21,837 nucleotides of DNA, taken from Chthoniobacter flavus. Lineage in GTDB: Bacteria; Verrucomicrobiota; Verrucomicrobiia; Chthoniobacterales; Terrimicrobiaceae. Under the pieces are notes generated by a model that saw only the letters and a list, made by a program, of their open reading frames with translations, searched no databases and was not told the DNA's origin. Shown here piece by piece: positions 14,290-21,837 of the stretch; position 1 is the stretch's first letter; each line of letters starts with the position of its first letter. A program made the position numbers and the translations under genes. The stretch spans positions 1-21,837 of the forward strand of contig CAMBAQ010000009.1 of NCBI GenBank assembly GCA_945863785.1, given 5' to 3'.

Positions 14290-15425
14290 GCTCGCGGCTC
14301 AATGTGCGGTCGCAGTAGCGTTGGCGCTGAAAGCGATTCAAATGGTTTGCCCTGAAGGTGGATGTTTACAATCAGTCCAATGAGCGCCAAGCAGACGCAA
14401 AGATTCGATCCGCCATAGCTAATAAAAGGCAGTGGCATGCCTTTGTTAGGCAAAAGGGATGTGGTGACGCCGATATTCACGGCCGCTTGCAGAGTGATCA
14501 TCACGACTGAGCCGAATCCAAGAAGCATGCCGAAACGATCTTTCGCATTCAACGCCACGAGGGCTCCGCATAGGCAAATGCAGAGGTAGGCAGCGACAGT
14601 CAGAGCCGTGAATTTCAAGCCCAGTTCTTCGCCAACCATCGGAAAAATAAAATCGGTGTGCGCGTAGGGAAGGTAGAGCATTTTTTGCCGACCTTCGCCG
14701 AGGCCCAATCCATCGAAGCCACCTGAACCAAAGGCGATGAGGGCTTGCCATTGCTGGAGTCCTTCGCCGAGGGCGTATTTTTCGGGCTCCATAAATGCCA
14801 ACAGGCGGCCGTGGCGCTCGGATATGTTAAATGCCAGAAAGGCGATTCCCGCGAGGCCTGCTCCAATGAGTGTCGCCATCCAGCGTAATGCGGCTCCAGC
14901 GACGAACATCACGGCTACAGCAGTTCCTCCGATGAGCGCTGTATTGCCCATGTCGACTTCAAGTAAAATCAGAAGCATCAGCACACCAAGGATGCACATG
15001 GGATAAAGGAGTCCCGTTTTAAATCTATCGAAAGAGATGTCGGTTCTTGAATACCACCAAGCTAGAAAGAAGAGAGCGGCTACCTTGGCGAGTTCGCTGG
15101 GCTGAAATGTCATGCCGATCTTGATCCATCGGGAAGATCCGTTGATTCGCATTCCGACGTGGGGAATGAAGCACAGTAAGAGGAGGAAGGCTGCTGCACC
15201 AAAAAAAGCCCACCAATATTTTTGCCATAAATGGTAATCGAGGTAGGCGGCCCCGATTCCTAATGCGGATGCGATTCCGAGCCACATGCATTGACGCTTT
15301 ACAAAAAAGTAAATGTCTCCGTGGCTATCATGAGCAAAGGCGCTTGTACTGAAAAGCATGACCAATCCGAGTGCAATCAGCCCCGCCACCATCAATAGCA
15401 GGAGATATATCGCGTTTCTTTGCAT
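14286..15425 (-). CDS. ftsW: SEDS-family septal peptidoglycan polymerase FtsW
   Basis: FtsW polymerises lipid II into glycan strands at the septum with its class B PBP partner. The 379-residue product has about ten hydrophobic segments and the SEDS signatures: GSSRWIKIGMTFQPSELAK (97-114), the loop after helix 4 ending LEVDMGNTALIGGTAVAVMFVAG (155-177), YLPYAHTDFIFPMVGEELG (251-269) with the essential Asp258, and NKGMPLPFISYGGS. Position between murD and murG, and beside a PBP gene in the same run, favours FtsW over RodA. ATG 15425 lies 22 bases after the LysM gene stop, the widest gap in the cluster, with a GAAG-type weak ribosome site. The stop overlaps the murG start. Confidence 0.96.
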   Translation of the reverse strand: MQRNAIYLLLLMVAGLIALGLVMLFSTSAFAHDSHGDIYFFVKRQCMWLGIASALGIGAAYLDYHLWQKYWWAFFGAAAFLLLLCFIPHVGMRINGSSRWIKIGMTFQPSELAKVAALFFLAWWYSRTDISFDRFKTGLLYPMCILGVLMLLILLEVDMGNTALIGGTAVAVMFVAGAALRWMATLIGAGLAGIAFLAFNISERHGRLLAFMEPEKYALGEGLQQWQALIAFGSGGFDGLGLGEGRQKMLYLPYAHTDFIFPMVGEELGLKFTALTVAAYLCICLCGALVALNAKDRFGMLLGFGSVVMITLQAAVNIGVTTSLLPNKGMPLPFISYGGSNLCVCLALIGLIVNIHLQGKPFESLSAPTLLRPHIEPRA

Positions 15426-15447
15426 TTCTTCGAGGGGGCTAGGTTCC

Positions 15448-16230
15448 TTAAGGGACTTTGATTGTTTGCCCGATTTTCAACTTACGCGGGTCATCAATGT
15501 TGTTCGCCTTCATAAGGGTCTCTTGGGAGACTTTAAGTTTTTTGGCTATTGAAATTGGCGTATCTCCCTTCGCTACGATGTAGCTCGCTGGCGTAGAGGT
15601 TGCTTTCTCTGGCGCTGCCTCTGTTTTCGCTTGGGATTTAGCTGATGCGATCTCGGGGGCTTTTACGGGTGGAGCTTTGGCAACGATCGAGGGAGCGGGG
15701 GTTGTTTTTTGTGCCACGGGTTTCGCTTCTGTTTCAGCCGTCTTGGGCATGCTTCCCACCGTCAATACCTGTCCCACATGGAGAACGGCTCCAGGTGCGA
15801 GTTCGTTGAGTTTTTCGATATTCGCAATGCTCGTGTTCGACTTCGAAGCGATCCGCTTGAGAGTATCCCCAGCGACGACGGTGTATGTTTTTGGAACTGT
15901 TGCAGGTTTATCAGCGACGACTGGCGTGGCTTTGGCTTCAATGGAATCCGCTTCGACTTTTTGTGCGGCGGCGAGGGCTTCCGCTTTGCTTGCGCTTTTC
16001 GCTTTCGAATGCTCCTTGAATTGGCTGAAGGCATAGATGCCACCTACGGCAATAACGTGGAGAACAAGAACAACGAAGAAAGCCTGTGAAAGCTTCATGC
16101 CGGGTTCGCTCTCCCCTTCGTATTCATTGATCTCTTCCGCTCTCGATGCGGCACGTGCATGCAGTTTTTTGCGTTGAACGACACGACCGGATGTGCGTTT
16201 GGGTGCAGGTTGGGATTTCCAGAATTGCAT
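15448..16230 (-). CDS. Single-pass membrane protein with two LysM domains
   Basis: This 260-residue protein has a basic cytoplasmic N-terminus (1-45, rich in Lys/Arg), one hydrophobic span (about 47-67), an Ala/Lys-rich linker, and two LysM domains in the periplasm. The first, TYTVVAGDTLKRIASKSNTS and onward, is at about 115-158; the second, SYIVAKGDTPISIAKKLKVS and onward, is at about 216-259 and ends at the C-terminus. A Pro/Ala/Lys-rich linker (160-212) joins them. LysM binds GlcNAc-containing glycans, so the protein should tie the inner membrane to peptidoglycan. No hydrolase or other catalytic domain is present. It sits 8 bases after murD and 22 before ftsW, a place that holds no gene in the E. 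coli cluster, so a role in septal wall synthesis is inferred. I know no assigned gene name. Confidence 0.88.
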   Translation of the reverse strand: MQFWKSQPAPKRTSGRVVQRKKLHARAASRAEEINEYEGESEPGMKLSQAFFVVLVLHVIAVGGIYAFSQFKEHSKAKSASKAEALAAAQKVEADSIEAKATPVVADKPATVPKTYTVVAGDTLKRIASKSNTSIANIEKLNELAPGAVLHVGQVLTVGSMPKTAETEAKPVAQKTTPAPSIVAKAPPVKAPEIASAKSQAKTEAAPEKATSTPASYIVAKGDTPISIAKKLKVSQETLMKANNIDDPRKLKIGQTIKVP

Positions 16231-16238
16231 AGTGTTTT

Positions 16239-17570
16239 TTATTGGGTGTTTTTTGTTTTTAGTTTTTGAACGAGTGATTTGAAAATATTACCACGCTCCC
16301 CGTAATTGCGGAACATGTCGAAGGATGATGTTCCTGGTGAAAAGAGAACCGCGTCTCCTGGATGAGCCAATTGTGAGGCCAAAGAAACAGCTTCCTCGAG
16401 TGTATCCACGGCATGGCATTGGGTTTGCTTCCAAGAAGCGGCTATGCGGTGCCTCATTTCTCCGATCAGAATGGCAGCTCTCGATTTATCATGAACAAGA
16501 TCGGCGTTTTCGTCGAACTCAAATCCTTTGTCTTTTCCTCCTGCGATGAGGATGAGCGGACGGGTTTGCGAGCGGATTGCCATCTGCATGGCGTCGAGAT
16601 TGGTAGCCTTTGAATCATTGATCCATTTCACGCCATCAAGGTCGCGAACGAACTCACACCGGTGAACGGGCGGAGTGTAGCTCGTAATGGCTGCTGCCAT
16701 GCTTTCTAGATCCAGATTGAGAGCCATTCCGATGCCCAGTGCCGCCATGATGTTTTCGGCATTGTGAATTCCGTGGAGGTGGGTTGTCTCTTGATCAATG
16801 ACAGGAATGTTGCGGAATAAGATCGTCGTATTTTTTAAAGTAAAATCTGCCACATCGCTTACTGCGCTGAAGGTGATTTTTTTGGCCTCCGTGCTTTGGA
16901 CTTCAGATTGGGCGTTCACGACCAGAAAATCCTCTGAGGTGAGGTTTTTAAAAATCTGCAATTTTGCATCCCGGTATTCGTCCATGTTTGCATAGCGGTC
17001 GAGATGGTTGGGGCTCAAATTCAGCCACGCGGCGACTTTGGGATGAAATGTTTTTATCGTTTCGAGTTGGAACGAACTGACCTCGAGAACCATCACGTCA
17101 AGGTTTTGGCTTTCCCGAACAGCCTTCGCAAAGGGAAGGCCGATATTTCCACTCGCCATGGTTCGGACTCCACATTGCTGAAGAATGTGCGTGCAAAGTT
17201 CGGTCGTTGTCGTTTTTCCGTTTGTTCCTGTAATTGCAACCACGGGACAGGTGCACTCTTGAAAAGCCAACTCAAGCTCTCCGATAATAGGAATGCCTTT
17301 GGAAGCGATGTTTCGCACCAAAGGAACCGCAGGATCAATGCCGGGGCTTAAGATCGCCAAATCGTAGTTCGCTGGATCGACGTCGGCTTCTGGGCCGATA
17401 AGAATATGTGCTCCGCGTTTTTTGAGTTCCTCTCCTTTGGCTCGAATCGCAGGAGAGTCACATGATTCGCTGATTGTGACTTGAGCGCCTTCTTCCATCA
17501 AAAGCGAAGCGGCGGCCTCGCCACTGTGGCCGAGTCCTAGAACTACTGCTTTTTTTCCGCTGTGAATCAT
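16239..17570 (-). CDS. murD: UDP-N-acetylmuramoyl-L-alanine--D-glutamate ligase
   Basis: MurD adds D-glutamate to UDP-MurNAc-L-Ala with ATP. The 443-residue product shows LGLGHSGEAAASLL (11-24) in the UDP-binding domain, the ATP loop AITGTNGKTTTTEL (112-125), NLSPNHLDRYANMDEYRDAK (184-203) containing the lysine expected to be carbamylated, HNAENIMAALG, WINDSKATNLDAM, LIAGGKDKG and a C-terminal SPGTSSFDMFRNYGERG motif that is typical of MurD. The open frame reaches 17663, but the extra 31 residues read through the mraY 3' end. ATG 17570 begins right at the family N-terminus, 5 bases after the mraY stop. The LysM gene follows 8 bases after its stop. Confidence 0.96.
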   Translation of the reverse strand: MIHSGKKAVVLGLGHSGEAAASLLMEEGAQVTISESCDSPAIRAKGEELKKRGAHILIGPEADVDPANYDLAILSPGIDPAVPLVRNIASKGIPIIGELELAFQECTCPVVAITGTNGKTTTTELCTHILQQCGVRTMASGNIGLPFAKAVRESQNLDVMVLEVSSFQLETIKTFHPKVAAWLNLSPNHLDRYANMDEYRDAKLQIFKNLTSEDFLVVNAQSEVQSTEAKKITFSAVSDVADFTLKNTTILFRNIPVIDQETTHLHGIHNAENIMAALGIGMALNLDLESMAAAITSYTPPVHRCEFVRDLDGVKWINDSKATNLDAMQMAIRSQTRPLILIAGGKDKGFEFDENADLVHDKSRAAILIGEMRHRIAASWKQTQCHAVDTLEEAVSLASQLAHPGDAVLFSPGTSSFDMFRNYGERGNIFKSLVQKLKTKNTQ

Positions 17571-17575
17571 TATTG

Positions 17576-18706
17576 TTAACGCAATTTCAGTGTGGCTAAA
17601 CCAAGAAGGGCAAAGAGGACCGAGAGAATCCAGAAGCGCACTATCACGGTATTTTCCTTCCATCCGCTTAATTCAAAGTGGTGATGGATGGGTGACATTT
17701 TGAAAATTCGCCGACCAGTGAGCTTGAAGCTGGCTACCTGAATAATGACGGACATGGCTTCGATGACGAATACCCCGCCGACGATAACAAGAAGGATTTC
17801 CTGTTTGCAGCAAATGGCGACGGATCCAAGCATGCCGCCGATCGCGAGAGATCCTGTATCGCCCATGAAGACGCGCGCTGGGTGTGCATTCCACCACAAA
17901 AAACCAAGACAGGCACCCAGGAGGGCGACGCAGAGTACGGCCAGTTCGCCGGAGTAGGCTACATAGGGAATTTGAAGGTAAGAAGCCGCCTTGATATTGC
18001 CGGCCACATAGACCAGCACTGCGTAGGTGGCGGCTACGGTCGCTGTGCAACCGGTGGCCAATCCGTCAAGTCCATCGGTCAAGTTGACTGCGTTCGATGT
18101 TCCGACGATCACCAATAAAAAGAAAATGAAGCTAAACAGCCCCATGCTCGGCAGCAGAGGGTCTTTGATGAAGGGGAAGTAAAGTTGCTGCGCAATCGTA
18201 GAAACCTTGGGGTTCAATAGAAGAAACACCGTGAATATGCCTGCCAGTAGGCATTGGAGAGCAAACTTCATTCGGCTGCTGATACCATCGGAGCTTTTTT
18301 TGCTCACCTTCAACCAGTCATCGTAGAGGCCGATGCCTCCCATAAAAACCGTGCTGAAAAGAACGAGCCAGACAAAGGGATTCTCGGGCTTGGCCCAAAG
18401 AAGCGTGGACACAACGACTGTTCCTATCAGCAGGACGCCGCCCATGGTGGGTGTGCCTTTTTTTGAGCCATGGAGTTCGTGGAGCTTGTGAACTTCGGCT
18501 GCGGTGCGGATGGGTTGGCCGAACTTCAATGAAATCAATTTGCGAATCACCAGATTTCCGAAGGCCAAACTCAAAACAAACGCGGTTACTCCCGCGCAGA
18601 TCGCGCGAAATGTGATGTAGGAAAATACATTTAGCGCTTTGAGAATATCGTTGTCGATTCCTCGACTAGAAGCCCATGTGGAAATCTCAGATAGGTAATA
18701 AAGCAT
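17576..18706 (-). CDS. mraY: Phospho-N-acetylmuramoyl-pentapeptide-transferase
   Basis: MraY moves phospho-MurNAc-pentapeptide onto undecaprenyl phosphate, making lipid I in the inner membrane. The 376-residue product has about ten membrane spans and the family signatures: KKGTPTMGGVL, GLYDDWLKV with the Asp pair, NAVNLTDGLDGLATG, VFMGDTGSLAIGG with the catalytic-site Asp, and MSPIHHHFELSGWKE near the end, which separates MraY from WecA-type relatives. The segment before GTPTMGG is a little unusual (RTAAEVHKLHELHGSKKG). ATG 18706 shares one base with the murF stop (TGATG). It precedes murD, as in most dcw clusters. Confidence 0.97.
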   Translation of the reverse strand: MLYYLSEISTWASSRGIDNDILKALNVFSYITFRAICAGVTAFVLSLAFGNLVIRKLISLKFGQPIRTAAEVHKLHELHGSKKGTPTMGGVLLIGTVVVSTLLWAKPENPFVWLVLFSTVFMGGIGLYDDWLKVSKKSSDGISSRMKFALQCLLAGIFTVFLLLNPKVSTIAQQLYFPFIKDPLLPSMGLFSFIFFLLVIVGTSNAVNLTDGLDGLATGCTATVAATYAVLVYVAGNIKAASYLQIPYVAYSGELAVLCVALLGACLGFLWWNAHPARVFMGDTGSLAIGGMLGSVAICCKQEILLVIVGGVFVIEAMSVIIQVASFKLTGRRIFKMSPIHHHFELSGWKENTVIVRFWILSVLFALLGLATLKLR

Positions 18707-20073
18707 CAGTTTGGGATATGTTGGAAGAGGGTTTCCATGCGGGCCGAGCGGCTTCCTTTGACAAGAACGATGTCGCCCGGTCTTGCCAGTTGCTCAAGCA
18801 TGCGTGCCGCTGCTGCGGTTTCTTCGACTTCGTGAATTCGGCTTAATCCGGATTTTCTCGCAGATTCCGCGATGGCGGAGGCTTCTTTGCCAACGGTGAT
18901 GAGAATGTCTGCATGTCTCCCAGCGGCAACGCCGGTTCTTTGATATCCCTCCGCGGCGTAGTCACCGAGTTCACCCATTTTTCCTAAAACGGCGATGCGA
19001 CGTCCTTGGCTGCTGATTTGGCGCAATGTATGGAGGGCAGCTTCCATGGAATCGGGATTAGCGTTGTAGGTGTCGTCGAGATAGAGAACGCCACGTAGGG
19101 TCTTCTGCTCCAATCTTCCGCCTGTCGGTTTTGCGCGTGAGAGACCTTTGATTGCTGAGGGTAGGGGAATTCCTAATTCCAGTCCTGCCGCAATGGCTAG
19201 GAGGGCATTTTGAACCATATGGGATCCACTAACGGGAATGGAGGCTTCATATTTGGTTCCCTCGTGAGTGATCGTAAAAGTGGTCCCTTTTTCTGTGCTC
19301 TCGAGGGATTCTGCGACGAGATCGCCTTTTGTTAATCCGACTCGGGTGACTTTGGATGGGCTTCGTTTTGCGATGGATTCTGTTTTGTCATCCTCGGCCA
19401 CGAGGATCACAGCCCCGCTGGGATTCACACTTTCTGCGAGCATTCCTTTTTCAAGAGCGATCGCATCGCGGGTTTTCATGTGCTCGATGTGGGCAACTCC
19501 GATATTAGTGATAATGACGCAATCCGGTTTAATGAGCGCAGCTAGCGGGGCGATTTCACCGGGATGGTTCATGCCGACTTCCCATACAGCGACTTGATCC
19601 TCGCTCGTTGCAGTGAGGATGGAAAGTGGGACACCGATGTGATTGTTGAGATTGCCCGCCGTTTTAACGACTTTGAGTCGGCTTCCTAGAACGGCTGCTG
19701 TGAAATCCTTTGTGCTGGTTTTTCCGCTGCTACCCGTGATTCCAACGACTTTGAGATTCAGCTTCGAGCGCCATGCGGTGGCCAGTTTTGTCAAAGCGGT
19801 CAACCCGTCCTCTACAAGCAAAACGGCGTGCGGAGCAGGAATTGAATGAGCCGCTTCTGCTGAGTCCAGCAAAACGGCCGCAGCTCCACGGGCGAGTGCG
19901 TCAGAGGCATAGGCGTTACCGTCAAAATTGTCCCCATGAAGAGCGACATAAAGATCCCCTGGCTGGATAGTGCGGGAGTCTTTGCTGATTGTTGATACCA
20001 GCAGATCCGGTGAGCCCTGAAGAAGCTTGGCTCCGGCCATTTTGGCGATCTCGTTAAGGGAGGTTTTATCCAT
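18706..20073 (-). CDS. murF: UDP-MurNAc-tripeptide--D-alanyl-D-alanine ligase
   Basis: MurF joins D-Ala-D-Ala from Ddl to the UDP-MurNAc-tripeptide from MurE, completing the pentapeptide. The 455-residue product has DSRTIQPGDLYVAL (32-45) in the N-terminal substrate domain, the ATP loop VGITGSSGKTSTKDF (110-124), TAGNLNNHIGVPLSIL, VWEVGMNHPGEI, ITNIGVAHIEHM, LDDTYNANPDSMEAAL and LVKGSRSARMETL. The open frame extends to 20151, but that part reads back through murE. ATG 20073 is preceded by a good Shine-Dalgarno (AGGAGA, 8-base spacing) and overlaps the murE end by 8 bases. Its own stop overlaps the mraY start. Confidence 0.96.
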   Translation of the reverse strand: MDKTSLNEIAKMAGAKLLQGSPDLLVSTISKDSRTIQPGDLYVALHGDNFDGNAYASDALARGAAAVLLDSAEAAHSIPAPHAVLLVEDGLTALTKLATAWRSKLNLKVVGITGSSGKTSTKDFTAAVLGSRLKVVKTAGNLNNHIGVPLSILTATSEDQVAVWEVGMNHPGEIAPLAALIKPDCVIITNIGVAHIEHMKTRDAIALEKGMLAESVNPSGAVILVAEDDKTESIAKRSPSKVTRVGLTKGDLVAESLESTEKGTTFTITHEGTKYEASIPVSGSHMVQNALLAIAAGLELGIPLPSAIKGLSRAKPTGGRLEQKTLRGVLYLDDTYNANPDSMEAALHTLRQISSQGRRIAVLGKMGELGDYAAEGYQRTGVAAGRHADILITVGKEASAIAESARKSGLSRIHEVEETAAAARMLEQLARPGDIVLVKGSRSARMETLFQHIPN

Positions 20074-21547
20074 TTCTTTGCTCTCCTCCCTTTTTCTCGC
20101 TGATGGCTCGTGAGGCGATGGCGACATCATCAAAGGCGACTTTGCGATCACTCAATTCCTGATATTTTTCGTGCCCCTTGCCAGCGATAACGACGATGTC
20201 CCCTGCTTCAGCTAATTGAATGGCGCGATGAATTGCTGATGCCCGATCGGGGATGATTTCGTGGTTTTTTCCACGCAATCCCAACTGCATTTCCTTCAAA
20301 ATAGCATCCGGATCTTCGCTTCGGGGATTATCTGAAGTCATGATGACCCAATCAGAAAGCTCCTCTGCCGCGGCAGCCATGAGCGGGCGCTTGGTGCGGT
20401 CCCTGTCTCCACCGCAGCCGAATACTGTGATCAAGCGCGTGGGTTTGAGTTCCTGTAGAGTGCGAAGCACATTTCGGAGTGCATCATCGGTGTGAGCGTA
20501 ATCCACGAAAACCTGAAAATGTCTCTTTGCGGGAACGCGTTCCAACCTGCCTGGAACTTGGGGCGCTGTTGCCAATGCAGCAATCGAGTTTCGCAACTCC
20601 ACGCCGCAGGCAGTCGCTGCGGCAATGGCGCCCATAGCATTGTAAACATTGAAAAGCCCGATAAGAGGCAAACGAACTAAGTAGCTTTTTCCTCGTGCTT
20701 CGAGGGCGAAAGTTGTTCCATTGAGATCGTATCGAATCGACGTGGCGCGGTAATCGGCGTGGACACCTCGACCGATGGTGAGAATTTTGATCCTCTTTGA
20801 AAATTGGTCGATGAGCTTCTGACCGAATCGGTCGTCCGCATTGATAATAGCGCGTGTTTTTTTATTTTTCTGATGAGCGAGGGACTCAAAGAGGAGTGCT
20901 TTTGCTTCGTAGTAAGCATCCATCGATCCGTGATAATCGAGGTGGTCCTGCGTGAGATTCGTGAAAATCGCAGCATCAAATTCGATCCCTCGAACCCGGT
21001 CTTGAACGAGAGCATGGCTCGAAACTTCCATTGCCACGGCCCGGCTTCCGCTATCGATCATGGCTGCCATCAGCGATTGGAGGTCGATCGATTCGGGAGT
21101 GGTATGGGGTGCGGGTACCTCGCTGTCGCCAACAATGTATTTCACCGTCCCCACGAGACCGCATCGCATGTAGGCAGCATCCAGGAGATGTTTTACTAGA
21201 AAGGCCGTAGTGGTTTTGCCATTCGTGCCTGTAATGCCCACCGTTTTGAGGCTGAGCGAGGGCTGGCTATGGAATGCGGCAGCGATATCGGCCATGGCTT
21301 TTCTAGCATCGGATACGAGCACTAGCGGGCAATCGCTTTGGTCGATGGATTTTTCAGCAACGATGGCAGCGGCCCCCTTTTCAGCGGCCTGTGCGGCAAA
21401 TGCGGCTCCATCGTTGTTTTTTCCTGGGAGAGCAAAGAAAAGACATCCCTTTTCGGCTTTGCGTGAGTCGTAACAAAGGGATGTGATCTCGGGGTCGGCG
21501 AGCCCTTGTGGGATTTCTGAAGATTTAAGAAGGGCGGTGAGTCGCAT
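20066..21547 (-). CDS. murE: UDP-MurNAc-L-Ala-D-Glu--meso-2,6-diaminopimelate ligase
   Basis: MurE adds the third stem residue. The 493-residue product has CYDSRKAEKGCLFFALPG (25-42), the ATP loop VGITGTNGKTTTAFL (103-117), TTPESIDLQSLM (149-160), MEVSSHALVQDRVRGIEFD (173-191), LTQDHLDYHGSMDAYYEAKALLF (198-220, Lys216 is the expected carbamylated lysine), VDYAHTDDALRNVL (348-361) and GCGGDRDRTKRPLM (377-390). DNPRSEDP (406-413) includes the DNPR motif that marks meso-diaminopimelate rather than lysine specificity. The ATG at 21547 is 8 bases from the PBP gene stop and has only a weak AAAAAG ribosome site. It is the first complete gene of the cluster in this window. Confidence 0.97.
   Translation of the reverse strand: MRLTALLKSSEIPQGLADPEITSLCYDSRKAEKGCLFFALPGKNNDGAAFAAQAAEKGAAAIVAEKSIDQSDCPLVLVSDARKAMADIAAAFHSQPSLSLKTVGITGTNGKTTTAFLVKHLLDAAYMRCGLVGTVKYIVGDSEVPAPHTTPESIDLQSLMAAMIDSGSRAVAMEVSSHALVQDRVRGIEFDAAIFTNLTQDHLDYHGSMDAYYEAKALLFESLAHQKNKKTRAIINADDRFGQKLIDQFSKRIKILTIGRGVHADYRATSIRYDLNGTTFALEARGKSYLVRLPLIGLFNVYNAMGAIAAATACGVELRNSIAALATAPQVPGRLERVPAKRHFQVFVDYAHTDDALRNVLRTLQELKPTRLITVFGCGGDRDRTKRPLMAAAAEELSDWVIMTSDNPRSEDPDAILKEMQLGLRGKNHEIIPDRASAIHRAIQLAEAGDIVVIAGKGHEKYQELSDRKVAFDDVAIASRAISEKKGGEQRNG
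20082..20087 (-). promoter_or_regulatory. Shine-Dalgarno that decides the murF start
   Basis: AGGAGA on the minus strand lies eight bases before ATG 20073-20071, inside the last codons of murE. This supports the internal ATG over the long upstream extension of the open frame to 20151. Confidence 0.65.
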
Positions 21548-21555
21548 ATGGCTTT

Positions 21556-21837
21556 TTAGTGGGTGGCCTCGTTCAATGTTTCGGCCTTAGCCATGGGTGT
21601 GTCTTGCAAAGGAATAGGGGGAAGTGTCGGAGTCAGGTCAAAGTGGCGCGCGGCCTTTTCTGCGACGTGTGAAAAGATGGGTGCGGCAACAAGTCCTCCG
21701 TAGTTCAAATTCGAAGCAATTTTGGCATCATCCACCATGATCAGGCAAACAAAGCGCGGATCCTCGGCGGGCATGAATCCCACAAATGAAACCACGTATT
21801 TTCCAGCTGCATAGCCGCCCTTGGCGCTCACCTTTTG
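21556..21837 (-). CDS. ftsI: Class B penicillin-binding protein (FtsI/PBP3-like), C-terminal end only
   Basis: Only the last 93 residues lie in the window; the frame is open to the right edge. The first two residues, QK, followed by VSAKGGYAAGKYVVSFVGFMPAEDPRFVCLIMVDD, match the stretch just after the KTG-T-A-Q-K active-site motif of class B transpeptidases. YGGLVAAPIFSHVAEKAARHF is the family's typical C-terminal helix region, and a short Pro-rich tail ends the protein. Class B PBPs crosslink stem peptides in the periplasm. Position immediately before murE in a dcw cluster points to FtsI, the septal enzyme paired with FtsW; a sporulation-type SpoVD relative is unlikely in this context. The lipid-anchor, dimerisation and catalytic Ser/SxN motifs lie off the window. 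Confidence 0.9.
   Translation of the reverse strand, partial: QKVSAKGGYAAGKYVVSFVGFMPAEDPRFVCLIMVDDAKIASNLNYGGLVAAPIFSHVAEKAARHFDLTPTLPPIPLQDTPMAKAETLNEATH

Noticed and set aside
15924..16000. Ala/Lys-rich stretch in the LysM protein as a possible DNA repeat
   Set aside because: It is a low-complexity linker at protein level; the DNA shows no regular repeat unit.
17571..17663. N-terminal extension of murD
   Set aside because: It reads back through the end of mraY; the family N-terminus begins at ATG 17570.
20074..20151. N-terminal extension of murF
   Set aside because: It reads back through the end of murE, and a strong Shine-Dalgarno serves ATG 20073.
1..21837. Search for CRISPR arrays, insertion sequences, phage genes, toxin-antitoxin pairs or defence systems
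   Set aside because: Nearly all sequence is accounted for by housekeeping genes with short junctions. I saw no spaced direct repeats, transposase motifs or shift in base composition.

Overview
The window looks like part of the chromosome of a Gram-negative, peptidoglycan-making bacterium. A member of the Verrucomicrobiota or a close PVC-superphylum relative is the most likely source. The reasons are a complete dcw-type order (ftsI-murE-murF-mraY-murD-ftsW-murG-murC-ddl-ftsQ-ftsA-ftsZ), a divergent FtsZ, murB fused to murC, a LysM membrane protein inserted between murD and ftsW, and a fused SecDF. This taxonomic call is inference; the window holds no rRNA. MurE carries the DNPR motif, so the peptidoglycan should contain meso-diaminopimelate.

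Region 1 (1-2406, minus strand) reads aroD, tRNA-His, aroC, then a CvpA-like membrane protein cut by the window edge. aroD and aroC encode shikimate-pathway steps. Region 2 (2533-5219, plus strand) is yajC-secDF, the accessory part of the Sec translocon. It is divergent from aroD across a 126-bp spacer, the longest gene-free stretch here, and convergent with the end of the dcw cluster. No gene-free stretch exceeds 300 bases.

Region 3 (5236-21837, minus strand) is one tightly packed run of 14 genes, read from the right edge leftwards: the end of a class B penicillin-binding protein, murE, murF, mraY, murD, a LysM protein, ftsW, murG, a murC-murB fusion, ddl, ftsQ, ftsA, ftsZ, a very small kinase-like protein and a PP2C phosphatase. 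Most junctions overlap by 1-19 bases, and the largest gap is 22 bases (between the LysM gene and ftsW). This points to one transcript with translational coupling. MurE, MurF, MurD, MurC, MurB and Ddl build the UDP-MurNAc-pentapeptide. MraY and MurG make lipid II. FtsW and the PBP polymerise and crosslink septal wall. FtsQ, FtsA and FtsZ organise the division site. The kinase-like/PP2C pair directly after ftsZ is the most interesting addition and could be a phospho-switch on division.

Nothing suggests mobile elements, CRISPR, phage or recent transfer. The points of interest are deviations inside a housekeeping locus: the altered FtsZ T7 loop, the mini-kinase/phosphatase pair, the LysM protein, the MurC-MurB fusion with Cys in place of the MurB catalytic Ser, and an extra N-terminal membrane segment on SecDF.
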